Source of the DNA: Betaproteobacteria bacterium
Lineage (GTDB): Bacteria > Pseudomonadota > Gammaproteobacteria > Burkholderiales > SG8-41
DNA length: 6,128 nucleotides
Reading direction: 5' to 3'
NCBI GenBank assembly: GCA_021300125.1
Contig: JAJTHX010000182.1
Coordinates: 1 to 6,128 of the forward strand
Shown here: positions 1 to 5,130 of the stretch, piece after piece
Layout of the letters: each line of letters starts with the position of its first letter
Numbering within the stretch: position 1 is the first letter of the stretch
The notes under the pieces: generated by a model
Database searches by the model: none
The model's input: the letters and a program-made list of their open reading frames with translations, nothing else
Told to the model about the DNA's origin: nothing
Program-made: the position numbers and the translations under genes

Positions 1-596
1 CGGTTTTTCTCGCGCAGGGTCTTGATCAGGCCGTCGATGCCGTTCTTGGTCACCTCGGTGTTGAAGGTGCCCCGGTAGTTCTCGACCAGGCTGACGCCGC
101 CGATCTTGACGTTGTAGACCTTCCAGCCTTCATCGGTCTTCTCCATGTCGTAATCCACCTGCACCGGCTCGCCAGAGCCGCGCACCAGCGAGCGCACGAT
201 GACGTCGGTGTCGGTGGGCGCCATCTTCAGCGGCCGGTACTCGATTTTCTGGTCCTTGAACAGGATCAGCGAGGCGGTGTAAGTCTGCACCAGCAGGGCG
301 CGGAATTCGGCCACCAGCTGCTTGCGCTGCTCGGGCGTGGCCGCGCTCCAGTTGCGGCCGAGCGCGAGCCGGGTCATGCCGGCGAAATTGAAATGCGGCG
401 CAATCTTGGTTTCGATCAGTTCGCGCGCCTTTCTCTGGTTGCCCGACTGCAGGTCCTTGTCGGTGCGCAGGATCTGCAGCACCTCATCGGTGACATTGCG
501 TGCGAGCACATCGGGGGCCATCACCGCGCCTTGGGCAAAGACGGGCACAAGGCTGGACATGAAAAAAACAGTGAATGAAATCAAATACTTGTTCAT
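1..596 (-). CDS. mlaC: MlaC, periplasmic phospholipid-binding shuttle of the Mla pathway (3' end cut by window edge)
   Basis: Periplasmic lipid carrier (MlaC/Ttg2D, Tol_Tol_Ttg2 family) that ferries phospholipids between the outer-membrane MlaA complex and the inner-membrane MlaFEDB transporter. I translated the minus strand from the ATG at 596; the frame stays open for 198 codons to base 1. The N-terminus MNKYLISFTVFFMSSLVPVFA is a clear Sec signal peptide with probable cleavage after VFA. Family landmarks follow: a helical region with FNFAGMTRLALGRNW (about residues 70-84), then the beta-sheet part with VDYDMEK, GWKVYNVKIGGVSLVENYR and a TFNTEV segment near the C-terminus. MlaC is usually about 200-215 aa, so only a few codons are probably missing. 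A GAGAG ribosome site (605-609) lies 8 nt before the ATG. It is the fourth gene of mlaFEDC, 54 bp after mlaD. The identification is firm; only the C-terminus is unseen. Confidence 0.93.
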   Translation of the reverse strand, partial: MNKYLISFTVFFMSSLVPVFAQGAVMAPDVLARNVTDEVLQILRTDKDLQSGNQRKARELIETKIAPHFNFAGMTRLALGRNWSAATPEQRKQLVAEFRALLVQTYTASLILFKDQKIEYRPLKMAPTDTDVIVRSLVRGSGEPVQVDYDMEKTDEGWKVYNVKIGGVSLVENYRGTFNTEVTKNGIDGLIKTLREKN

Positions 597-620
597 TATC
601 TTTGCTCTCGTTAAATGGAG

Positions 621-635
621 GCCACCCCGGGTGGC
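621..635 (-). other. Intergenic hairpin between mlaD and mlaC
   Basis: A near-perfect palindrome with two 7-base arms around a single central C (GCCACCC-C-GGGTGGC on the plus strand) sits in the 54-bp mlaD-mlaC gap, 16 bp downstream of the mlaD stop. In RNA it would fold as a 6-bp GC-rich stem with a 3-nt loop. No U-run follows on the minus-strand transcript, so it does not look like an intrinsic terminator. It could be an mRNA processing or stability element that sets the mlaC to mlaD ratio, or have no function. That role is inference. Confidence 0.4.
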
Positions 636-650
636 AACTTCCAATCCTGC

Positions 651-1124
651 CTACTTCTTCCCGTCGCCGCCCTCGGCCGCCTTGTCGAACAGGAACTGGC
701 TGATCAGTTTCTCCAGGACCACTGCCGACTGGGTGAGGCGGATGTTGTCGCCGGCCGCAAGCATCTTGTCGTCGCCGCCGCCCTCAAGGCCGATGTACTG
801 CTCGCCGAGCAGGCCGGCGGTCAGGATCGAGGCCGTGGTGTCCTTCGGAAACTTGTAGCGCGACTCGATCGCCATCATCACCTTTGCGGTGAAGCGGTCG
901 TTGTTGAAACTGATCGCGGTCACGCGGCCGACCACCACGCCGGCACTCTTGATTGCCGCGCGCGGCTTGAGTCCGCCGATGTTGTCGAAGTTGGCACTGA
1001 TTTCATAAGTGTCGCCGCTGCCCATGGTCGACATGTTGCCGACCTTGAATGCGAGGATCACCATTCCGGCAATGCCCGCCACCACAAACAGCCCGACCCA
1101 CAGATCCAGCATCGAACGTTGCAT
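651..1124 (-). CDS. mlaD: MlaD, MCE-domain membrane-anchored substrate-binding subunit of the Mla ABC transporter
   Basis: Inner-membrane-anchored MCE protein that forms a hexameric ring on the periplasmic side of MlaE and passes phospholipids to or from MlaC. The 157-aa product has a short cytoplasmic start, one transmembrane helix (about residues 8-27, LWVGLFVVAGIAGMVILAF), then an MCE domain (about 37-115) containing YEISANFDNIGGLKPRA, AGVVVGRV and the typical LLGEQYIGLE strand-loop. The C-terminal tail includes a hydrophobic stretch, VVLEKLISQFLF (about 134-145), like the helices that line the central pore in the E. coli ring. Length is normal for the proteobacterial family. An AGAGG ribosome site (1131-1135) lies 6 nt before the ATG, supporting this start. 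It follows mlaE by 33 bp and precedes mlaC, with no mlaA/vacJ gene between. Identification is firm. Confidence 0.95.
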   Translation of the reverse strand: MQRSMLDLWVGLFVVAGIAGMVILAFKVGNMSTMGSGDTYEISANFDNIGGLKPRAAIKSAGVVVGRVTAISFNNDRFTAKVMMAIESRYKFPKDTTASILTAGLLGEQYIGLEGGGDDKMLAAGDNIRLTQSAVVLEKLISQFLFDKAAEGGDGKK

Positions 1125-1157
1125 CAGACACCTCTACCGGTAAGCATGGCCGCCAGT

Positions 1158-1967
1158 TTACGCGGCACTGAACATGAACGAGGTCAGGATGAAATCCAGA
1201 CCCAGAATCGCCAGCGATGACGTCACCACCGTGCGCGTGGTCGCGCCGGAGACACCCTCGGCAGTGGGCGGTGCGTCGTAGCCCTCGAACAGCGCGATCC
1301 AGGTCACCGCGATACCGAAGACAAAACTCTTGATCACGCCGTTCATCACGTCCTCGCGCACATCCACCGCGCTCTGCATCTGCGACCAGAACGACCCTTC
1401 GTCGACTCCGATCAGTACCACGCCGATGACATAGCCGCCGAAGACGCCCATCGCGCTGAACATTGCCGCCAGCAGCGGCATCGAGATCACCCCCGCCCAG
1501 AACCTCGGCGCGACCACCCGTGCGATCGGGTCCACCGCCATCATCTCCATCGCCGAGAGCTGCTCGGTCGCCTTCATCAGGCCGATCTCGGCGGTCATCG
1601 CCGAACCGGCGCGGCTGGCGAACAGCAGCGCCGACACCACCGGGCCCAGTTCACGTACCAGCGACAGGGCCACCAGCACGCCCAGCGCAGACTCGGAACC
1701 GTAGGTGGTTAGCGTCTGGTAACCCTGCAGGCCGAGCACCATGCCCACGAACAGGCCCGACACCAGGATGATGATCAGCGACAGCACGCCGGTATAGTAG
1801 AGCTCGCGCACGATCAGCCGCGGCCGCGCGAAACTGGTGCCGGAATGGGCGAGCGTGAGGCCGATGAAGCGGGTGGCATAACCCAGCCGCAGCACGGTGT
1901 CGATGGCATTGGCGCCGATGCGGCGCACCGACGGCAGGGAATGTCCGCTGACCGGGCTAGGCTGCAC
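1158..1967 (-). CDS. mlaE: MlaE, permease subunit of the Mla phospholipid ABC transporter
   Basis: Multi-pass inner-membrane permease (MlaE/Ttg2B family) that forms the lipid-translocating core with MlaF and MlaD. The 269-aa product starts with an amphipathic region ([15 protein letters not shown]), followed by hydrophobic segments around [80 protein letters not shown] and the C-terminal [16 protein letters not shown]. The strongly conserved family segment [19 protein letters not shown], followed by [21 protein letters not shown], is the cytoplasmic coupling region that contacts the ATPase. The start is a GTG within the last codons of mlaF (11-bp overlap). It is preceded by a very strong GGGAGGG site (1972-1978), so translational coupling to mlaF is likely. 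Length matches the family (about 260 aa). Identification is firm. Confidence 0.95.
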   Translation of the reverse strand: MQPSPVSGHSLPSVRRIGANAIDTVLRLGYATRFIGLTLAHSGTSFARPRLIVRELYYTGVLSLIIILVSGLFVGMVLGLQGYQTLTTYGSESALGVLVALSLVRELGPVVSALLFASRAGSAMTAEIGLMKATEQLSAMEMMAVDPIARVVAPRFWAGVISMPLLAAMFSAMGVFGGYVIGVVLIGVDEGSFWSQMQSAVDVREDVMNGVIKSFVFGIAVTWIALFEGYDAPPTAEGVSGATTRTVVTSSLAILGLDFILTSFMFSAA

Positions 1968-2781
1968 GTCGCCCTCCCATCCTGAGATCGGCGCCGTAAT
2001 CGCGGGCCGGATACTGGTAGGCGACGGGACCTTCAGCCTCGCCGTGGACGAACTGCCGTACCAGCGGGTCGGTATTGGCGCGCAGTTCCTCCGGCGTGCC
2101 GTGCGCCATCATCCGGCCGTCGGACAGGTAATACACGTAATCGACCACATCGAGCGCCTCCTGCACATCGTGTGTCACCACCAGCGAGGTGGTGCCCAGG
2201 GTGTCGTTGAGGTCGCGCACCAGGTTGGCGATCACGCCCAGCGAGATCGGGTCCAGTCCGGTGAAGGGTTCGTCGTACATCATGATCATCGGGTCGAGCG
2301 CGATCGCGCGCGCCAGTGCGACGCGGCGAGCCATGCCGCCGGAGAGCTCGGCCGGCATCAGCCGGTGGGCGCCACGCAGGCCCACTGCGTTGAGCTTCAT
2401 CATCACCAGGTCACGGATCATGCTCTCGGGGAGCCCGGTGTGCTCGCGCATCTGGAAAGCGACGTTGTCGAAAACCGACAGGTCGGTGAACAGGGCGCCG
2501 AACTGGAACAGCATGCCCATGCGCCGGCGCATGCGGTAGATGCCGGCGCTGTCGAGCTCGCTGGTGCACTGGCCGTTGACCCGCACTTCGCCCGTGGTCG
2601 GCTTCATCACGCCGCCGATCAGCCGCAGCAGCGTGGTCTTGCCGGAACCGCTGATGCCCATCAGCGCGACCACCTTGCCGCGCGGGATGCTCATGTTGAT
2701 GCCGGTCAGGATCGGCCGCTGGCCATAGGCAAAACTGACGTCGCTGATCTCGATGAGGGTGGATGATGCGGTAGGCGCCAC
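1957..2781 (-). CDS. mlaF: MlaF, ATP-binding subunit of the Mla phospholipid ABC transporter
   Basis: Cytoplasmic ATPase that powers MlaE-mediated phospholipid movement. With the start at the GTG at 2781 the protein is 274 aa, close to the family norm of about 265-275; an in-frame GTG at 2853 would add 24 residues. I prefer 2781 because the extension (PAWFTPQTPLKSALRTNSSE) is not ABC-like, has no ribosome site before it, and overlaps a good sigma-70 promoter whose predicted transcript starts near 2810. The ribosome site before 2781 is itself weak (GCGAG, about 10 nt away). In 298-aa numbering (subtract 24) the motifs are Walker [10 protein letters not shown] (66-74), Q-loop FQFG (Q117), signature LSGGM (170-174), Walker B IMMYDEPF (190-197), the D-loop GLDPIS typical of MlaF, and the switch histidine in THD (H228). 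First gene of the operon. Family is certain, start less so. Confidence 0.94.
   Translation of the reverse strand: MAPTASSTLIEISDVSFAYGQRPILTGINMSIPRGKVVALMGISGSGKTTLLRLIGGVMKPTTGEVRVNGQCTSELDSAGIYRMRRRMGMLFQFGALFTDLSVFDNVAFQMREHTGLPESMIRDLVMMKLNAVGLRGAHRLMPAELSGGMARRVALARAIALDPMIMMYDEPFTGLDPISLGVIANLVRDLNDTLGTTSLVVTHDVQEALDVVDYVYYLSDGRMMAHGTPEELRANTDPLVRQFVHGEAEGPVAYQYPARDYGADLRMGGRRAA
1972..1978 (-). promoter_or_regulatory. Strong ribosome binding site for mlaE inside the mlaF 3' end
   Basis: GGGAGGG on the minus strand, with its GGAGG core 5 nt from the mlaE GTG. It decides the GTG start at 1967 and lies within the last codons of mlaF, so ribosomes finishing mlaF could re-initiate directly on mlaE. 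Confidence 0.75.
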
Positions 2782-2816
2782 GGGGGGCTGCTCGCTTGAG
2801 TTGGTGCGAAGCGCGG

Positions 2817-2845
2817 ATTTTAGCGGAGTTTGGGGGGTGAACCAA
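2817..2845 (-). promoter_or_regulatory. Probable sigma-70 promoter of the mlaFEDC operon
   Basis: On the minus strand, TTGGTT (2840-2845, 3 of 6 to TTGACA) is followed after exactly 17 bp by TAAAAT (2817-2822, 5 of 6 to TATAAT). Transcription would begin near 2810 and give a leader of about 29 nt before the GTG at 2781. The position argues against the longer mlaF reading from 2853, which would start upstream of the promoter. Predicted from sequence only. Confidence 0.5.
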
Positions 2846-2871
2846 GCCGGCACGGCGCGGCTGACGCGGTG

Positions 2872-2900
2872 TTTACCCTGGCGGGTGTTTCCGCTAAGTT
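2872..2900 (+). promoter_or_regulatory. Possible promoter of the ABC ATPase gene, placing the transcript start at or near its ATG
   Basis: TTTACC (2872-2877, 4 of 6 to TTGACA), a 17-bp spacer, then TAAGTT (2895-2900, 3 of 6 to TATAAT). The -10 ends 7 nt before the A of the ATG at 2908, so transcription would start almost at the start codon and the mRNA would be leaderless or nearly so. This fits the lack of a ribosome site. The -10 match is weak. Confidence 0.3.
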
Positions 2901-2907
2901 ACGCCGC

Positions 2908-3630
2908 ATGTCGCCGCCCGCCCTGCGCATCACCGCGCTCGCAAAATCCTATGGCAAGGCCCGGGCGCTTGGCGATCTCGACCTCGAAATCGCGCCCGGC
3001 GAATTCTTCGGCCTGGTTGGAGAAAACGGCGCGGGCAAGACCACGCTGATCAAGTGCGTGCTCGACTTCTGCGAGGCTGACGCCGGCCGCATCGAAATCT
3101 TCGGCACCGACCACCGCCGCACCGAATCACGCGCGCGCATCGCCTATCTGCCCGAGCGTTTCGTGCCGCCATACTATTTCTACGGTCGCGATTTCCTGCG
3201 CTACAGCAGCGAGTTGCACCGCCGGCCCTATGCCGAGGACGAGGCGCTGGCCGTTCTCGCCGCACTCGGACTGGATGCCGGCGCGCTGGGCAAACCGGTA
3301 CGCGCCTATTCCAAGGGCATGACCCAGAAACTCGGCCTCGCCGCCTGCCTGCTCTCGGGCAAGGACCTCTACATCCTCGATGAGCCGACCAGCGGCCTCG
3401 ACCCCAAGGCGCGCGCGCTGCTCAAGCACGAACTCAGGGCGCGGCACGCCATGGGCAGGACCGTGGTCATGACCAGCCACGCCCTGCCCGACGTCGGGGA
3501 AATGTGCACCCGCATGGCGGTGATCCATCGCGGCCGGCTGCGCTACGCCGGAACCCCCGACGCCTTTGCCGCCGAATACGGCGGTGGTTCGCTTGAAAAC
3601 GCCTACCTGGAATGCATCAGCCGCGCCTGA
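2908..3630 (+). CDS. ABC transporter ATP-binding protein, ABC-2/NatA-CcmA-like, no permease alongside
   Basis: A 240-aa single-domain ABC ATPase. From the ATG at 2908 the motifs are Walker A GENGAGKTT (38-46), a Q-loop region reading AYLPE (79-83) with no glutamine, signature YSKGM (134-138), Walker B LYILDE (154-159), D-loop SGLDP (162-166) and switch histidine TSH (H191). YSKGM and the LPE form are typical of ABC-2-type exporters (NatA, NosF, CcmA-like), which move ions, drugs, lipids or polysaccharide, so export is the likely direction; the substrate cannot be told. The frame opens upstream at a GTG at 2830, but that extension (MGGEPSRHGAADAV...) is unlike the family and runs antiparallel over the mlaF promoter, so I start at 2908, three residues before the first conserved strand. 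No Shine-Dalgarno is visible. It diverges from mlaF, and the next gene is a response regulator, 66 bp on. No permease is in the window. Confidence 0.88.
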   Translation: MSPPALRITALAKSYGKARALGDLDLEIAPGEFFGLVGENGAGKTTLIKCVLDFCEADAGRIEIFGTDHRRTESRARIAYLPERFVPPYYFYGRDFLRYSSELHRRPYAEDEALAVLAALGLDAGALGKPVRAYSKGMTQKLGLAACLLSGKDLYILDEPTSGLDPKARALLKHELRARHAMGRTVVMTSHALPDVGEMCTRMAVIHRGRLRYAGTPDAFAAEYGGGSLENAYLECISRA

Positions 3631-3640
3631 GCGGGCCTTC

Positions 3641-3649
3641 TGGCACAAT
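3641..3649 (+). promoter_or_regulatory. Possible extended -10 promoter of the response-regulator gene
   Basis: TGGCACAAT fits the extended -10 pattern TGnTATAAT with 4 of 6 hexamer bases plus the TG. No good -35 lies 17 bp upstream, as expected of extended -10 promoters. Transcription would begin near 3656, leaving a leader of about 41 nt before the ATG at 3697. Read-through from the ABC ATPase gene is also possible, because no terminator is seen in the 66-bp gap. Confidence 0.3.
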
Positions 3650-3664
3650 GCGGGATTATTTCCG

Positions 3665-3684
3665 CCACTTATTCAACCACTTAT
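3665..3684 (+). repeat. Direct repeat CCACTTAT x2 upstream of the response regulator
   Basis: Two identical 8-mers, CCACTTAT at 3665-3672 and 3677-3684, spaced 12 bp start to start. They lie in the only AT-richer stretch of the gap, 12 bp before the ATG. Possible operator for autoregulation or a leader element; it may also be chance. Confidence 0.35.
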
Positions 3685-3696
3685 CGAGCCCCGCGC

Positions 3697-5130
3697 ATGT
3701 CCACGCCGGCCCCTGAATCCGCCAAGCCGGAACTGATGATAGTCGACGACGACCCTGCGATCACCGACACCCTCGCCTATGTGCTGGGTTCCGATTTCGA
3801 GGTGATCGCAGCCGACTCACGCGCCCATGCACGCGCACTGCTGCGCCAGCGCGATCATCCGCCGCGGCTGGCGCTGGTTGACCTCGGACTGCCGCCGCGG
3901 CCACACCGCCCCGACGAAGGCTTCGAACTGATCGCCGAACTGGTCGCGATGTCGCCGGCGATGAAGATCCTCGTGCTCTCCGGCCAGAGCGACGAGTCCG
4001 ATGCGCGGCATGCGCGCACGCTGGGCGCGATCGACTTCGTGGCCAAGCCGGCAGAGCCGGCACAACTGCTGCGCCTGCTGCGGCAGGCGCTTGAGGTGAC
4101 CTCGGCCGAGAGCGGCGTCGATACCAGCGGGCTGATCGGCAAAAGCCCGCCGATGCTCAAGCTGCGGGAACAGCTGGCCCAGTTCGCCAATGCGCCCTTT
4201 CCGGTGCTGATCGAGGGCGAGTCCGGCACCGGCAAGGAACTGGTCGCACAGGCGCTGCACAAGCAAAGCAAGCGCGCAGGCAAGCCCTTCCTCGCCCTGA
4301 ACTGCGCCGCAATCTCCCCGACCCTGGTCGAGCCCACCCTGTTCGGCTATGCCAAGGGCGCGTTCACCGGCGCCACCGCTGCACGCGCCGGCTATTTCGA
4401 GGAAGCCGTGGATTCGACGCTGTTCCTCGACGAAATCGGCGAGCTGCCGCTGGATCTGCAGGCGAAGCTGCTGCGCGTACTCGAGAACGGGGAATACCAG
4501 CGCGTCGGCGAAACCCAGAGCCGCGTCTCCAACGCGCGCATCGTCACAGCCACCAACCGCGACCTGCGCAGCGAAGTGCGCCACAGTCGCTTCCGGGCGG
4601 ATCTTTATCACCGCCTGTCGGTGTTCACGGTGGAGGTGCCGGCGCTGCGCGATCTGGGTGAAGACAAGCTGCTGCTGCTTGACCATTTTCGCGAGTTTTA
4701 CGCACGCCAGATCGACGCCCAGGCGGCTGAACTCGACCCCGAGGCGCTGCGGCTGTGGCTGCAATACCCCTTCCCGGGCAACGTGCGCGAACTGCGCAAT
4801 ATCGTGATACGGCTGTGCACCAAGCATGCCGGCATCCGCATCACGCCGGCACTGCTGCAGGCCGAATTCGACCGCGAGGTCGAGCCGCCCCTGGGCAGCG
4901 ACTCGATGACCGACCAGAAAGTGCTGCTTGAGGCGGCTCAGCGGCAGATCGAGGCCGATCCCGATTTCCGCCTCGACGAGGTGCTGCGGCGCTGGGAATT
5001 GGGCTTCATCGAGGCAGCCCTGGCAATGACCAACGGCAACCTGTCACAGGCCGCCAAGCGGCTGGGCATCAACCGCACCACGCTCTACGGCCGCATGCAG
5101 AACCGGGACGAGGACGAAGGGACGCGATAG
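3697..5130 (+). CDS. Sigma-54-dependent response regulator (receiver, AAA+ activator, Fis-type HTH), PrsR-like
   Basis: A 477-aa bacterial enhancer-binding protein that, when phosphorylated by a partner kinase, should remodel sigma-54 RNA polymerase at target promoters. Receiver domain (about 11-132): acidic D17-D19, phospho-acceptor D62, S95 and K117. Central AAA+ domain (about 145-390): Walker A GESGTGKE (174-181), sigma-54 contact loop GAFTGA (221-226), Walker [10 protein letters not shown] (241-249), arginine-finger region FRADLYHRL (299-307), and PGNVREL (about 361-367). The C-terminal Fis-type helix-turn-helix is [20 protein letters not shown] (about 449-468). The receiver loop after D62 is longer than usual and reads [13 protein letters not shown], recalling PrsR regulators of PEP-CTERM/exopolysaccharide loci. 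I do not use the prsR name because no exosortase, prsK kinase or PEP-CTERM gene is visible. The usual ELFG before GAFTGA is TLFG here. The start has only a weak CGAG site (3685-3688). The next gene begins at the base after the TAG. Confidence 0.93.
   Translation: MSTPAPESAKPELMIVDDDPAITDTLAYVLGSDFEVIAADSRAHARALLRQRDHPPRLALVDLGLPPRPHRPDEGFELIAELVAMSPAMKILVLSGQSDESDARHARTLGAIDFVAKPAEPAQLLRLLRQALEVTSAESGVDTSGLIGKSPPMLKLREQLAQFANAPFPVLIEGESGTGKELVAQALHKQSKRAGKPFLALNCAAISPTLVEPTLFGYAKGAFTGATAARAGYFEEAVDSTLFLDEIGELPLDLQAKLLRVLENGEYQRVGETQSRVSNARIVTATNRDLRSEVRHSRFRADLYHRLSVFTVEVPALRDLGEDKLLLLDHFREFYARQIDAQAAELDPEALRLWLQYPFPGNVRELRNIVIRLCTKHAGIRITPALLQAEFDREVEPPLGSDSMTDQKVLLEAAQRQIEADPDFRLDEVLRRWELGFIEAALAMTNGNLSQAAKRLGINRTTLYGRMQNRDEDEGTR
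5116..5122 (+). promoter_or_regulatory. Ribosome binding site of the ExeA-like ATPase, inside the regulator 3' end
   Basis: GAAGGGA lies 8 nt before the ATG at 5131, within the last codons of the response regulator. Together with the TAG-ATG junction it fixes the ATPase start and points to translational coupling. Confidence 0.6.

Larger units (their letters stand above)
2813..2904. repeat. Imperfect inverted repeat spanning the divergent promoter region
   Basis: The 15-base segment TCCGCTAAGTTACGC (plus strand, 2890-2904) and TCCGCTAAAATCCGC (minus strand, 2827-2813) match at 12 of 15 positions, with arms 62 bp apart. Each arm covers the -10-like hexamer of the promoter facing outward from it. 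This may be common promoter architecture or paired operator sites for one regulator of both transcripts. Chance similarity around two -10 boxes cannot be excluded. Confidence 0.35.

Noticed and set aside
2518..2533. 16-bp palindrome CATGCGCCGGCGCATG inside mlaF
   Set aside because: It encodes normal MlaF residues (the Arg-rich segment before the Q-loop) and is explained by GC-rich Arg/Met codons; nothing suggests a regulatory role.
1897..2766. 289-aa plus-strand open frame opposite mlaF/mlaE
   Set aside because: It is rich in His, Gln and Ala with no recognisable domain, and the opposite strand encodes intact MlaF motifs. It is an antisense shadow in GC-rich DNA.
2830..2907. N-terminal extension of the ABC ATPase from the GTG at 2830
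   Set aside because: The extra 26 residues are not ABC-like, have no ribosome site, and run across both divergent promoter candidates. The ATG at 2908 sits at the usual family position.
3631..3644. Terminator after the ABC ATPase gene
   Set aside because: Only a 3-bp GCC/GGC stem is present, with no T-run following, so read-through into the regulator is likely.
3641..3656. Sigma-54 promoter (TGGCAC at 3641-3646) before the response regulator
   Set aside because: The -24 part is perfect, but at the -12 spacing the sequence is GGGAT instead of TTGCW, and the key GC is lost. An extended -10 reading fits better.
3817..4827. 336-aa minus-strand open frame inside the response regulator
   Set aside because: It is a codon-bias shadow of the regulator: the composition is low-complexity and no fold is recognised, whereas the plus strand has full domain motifs.
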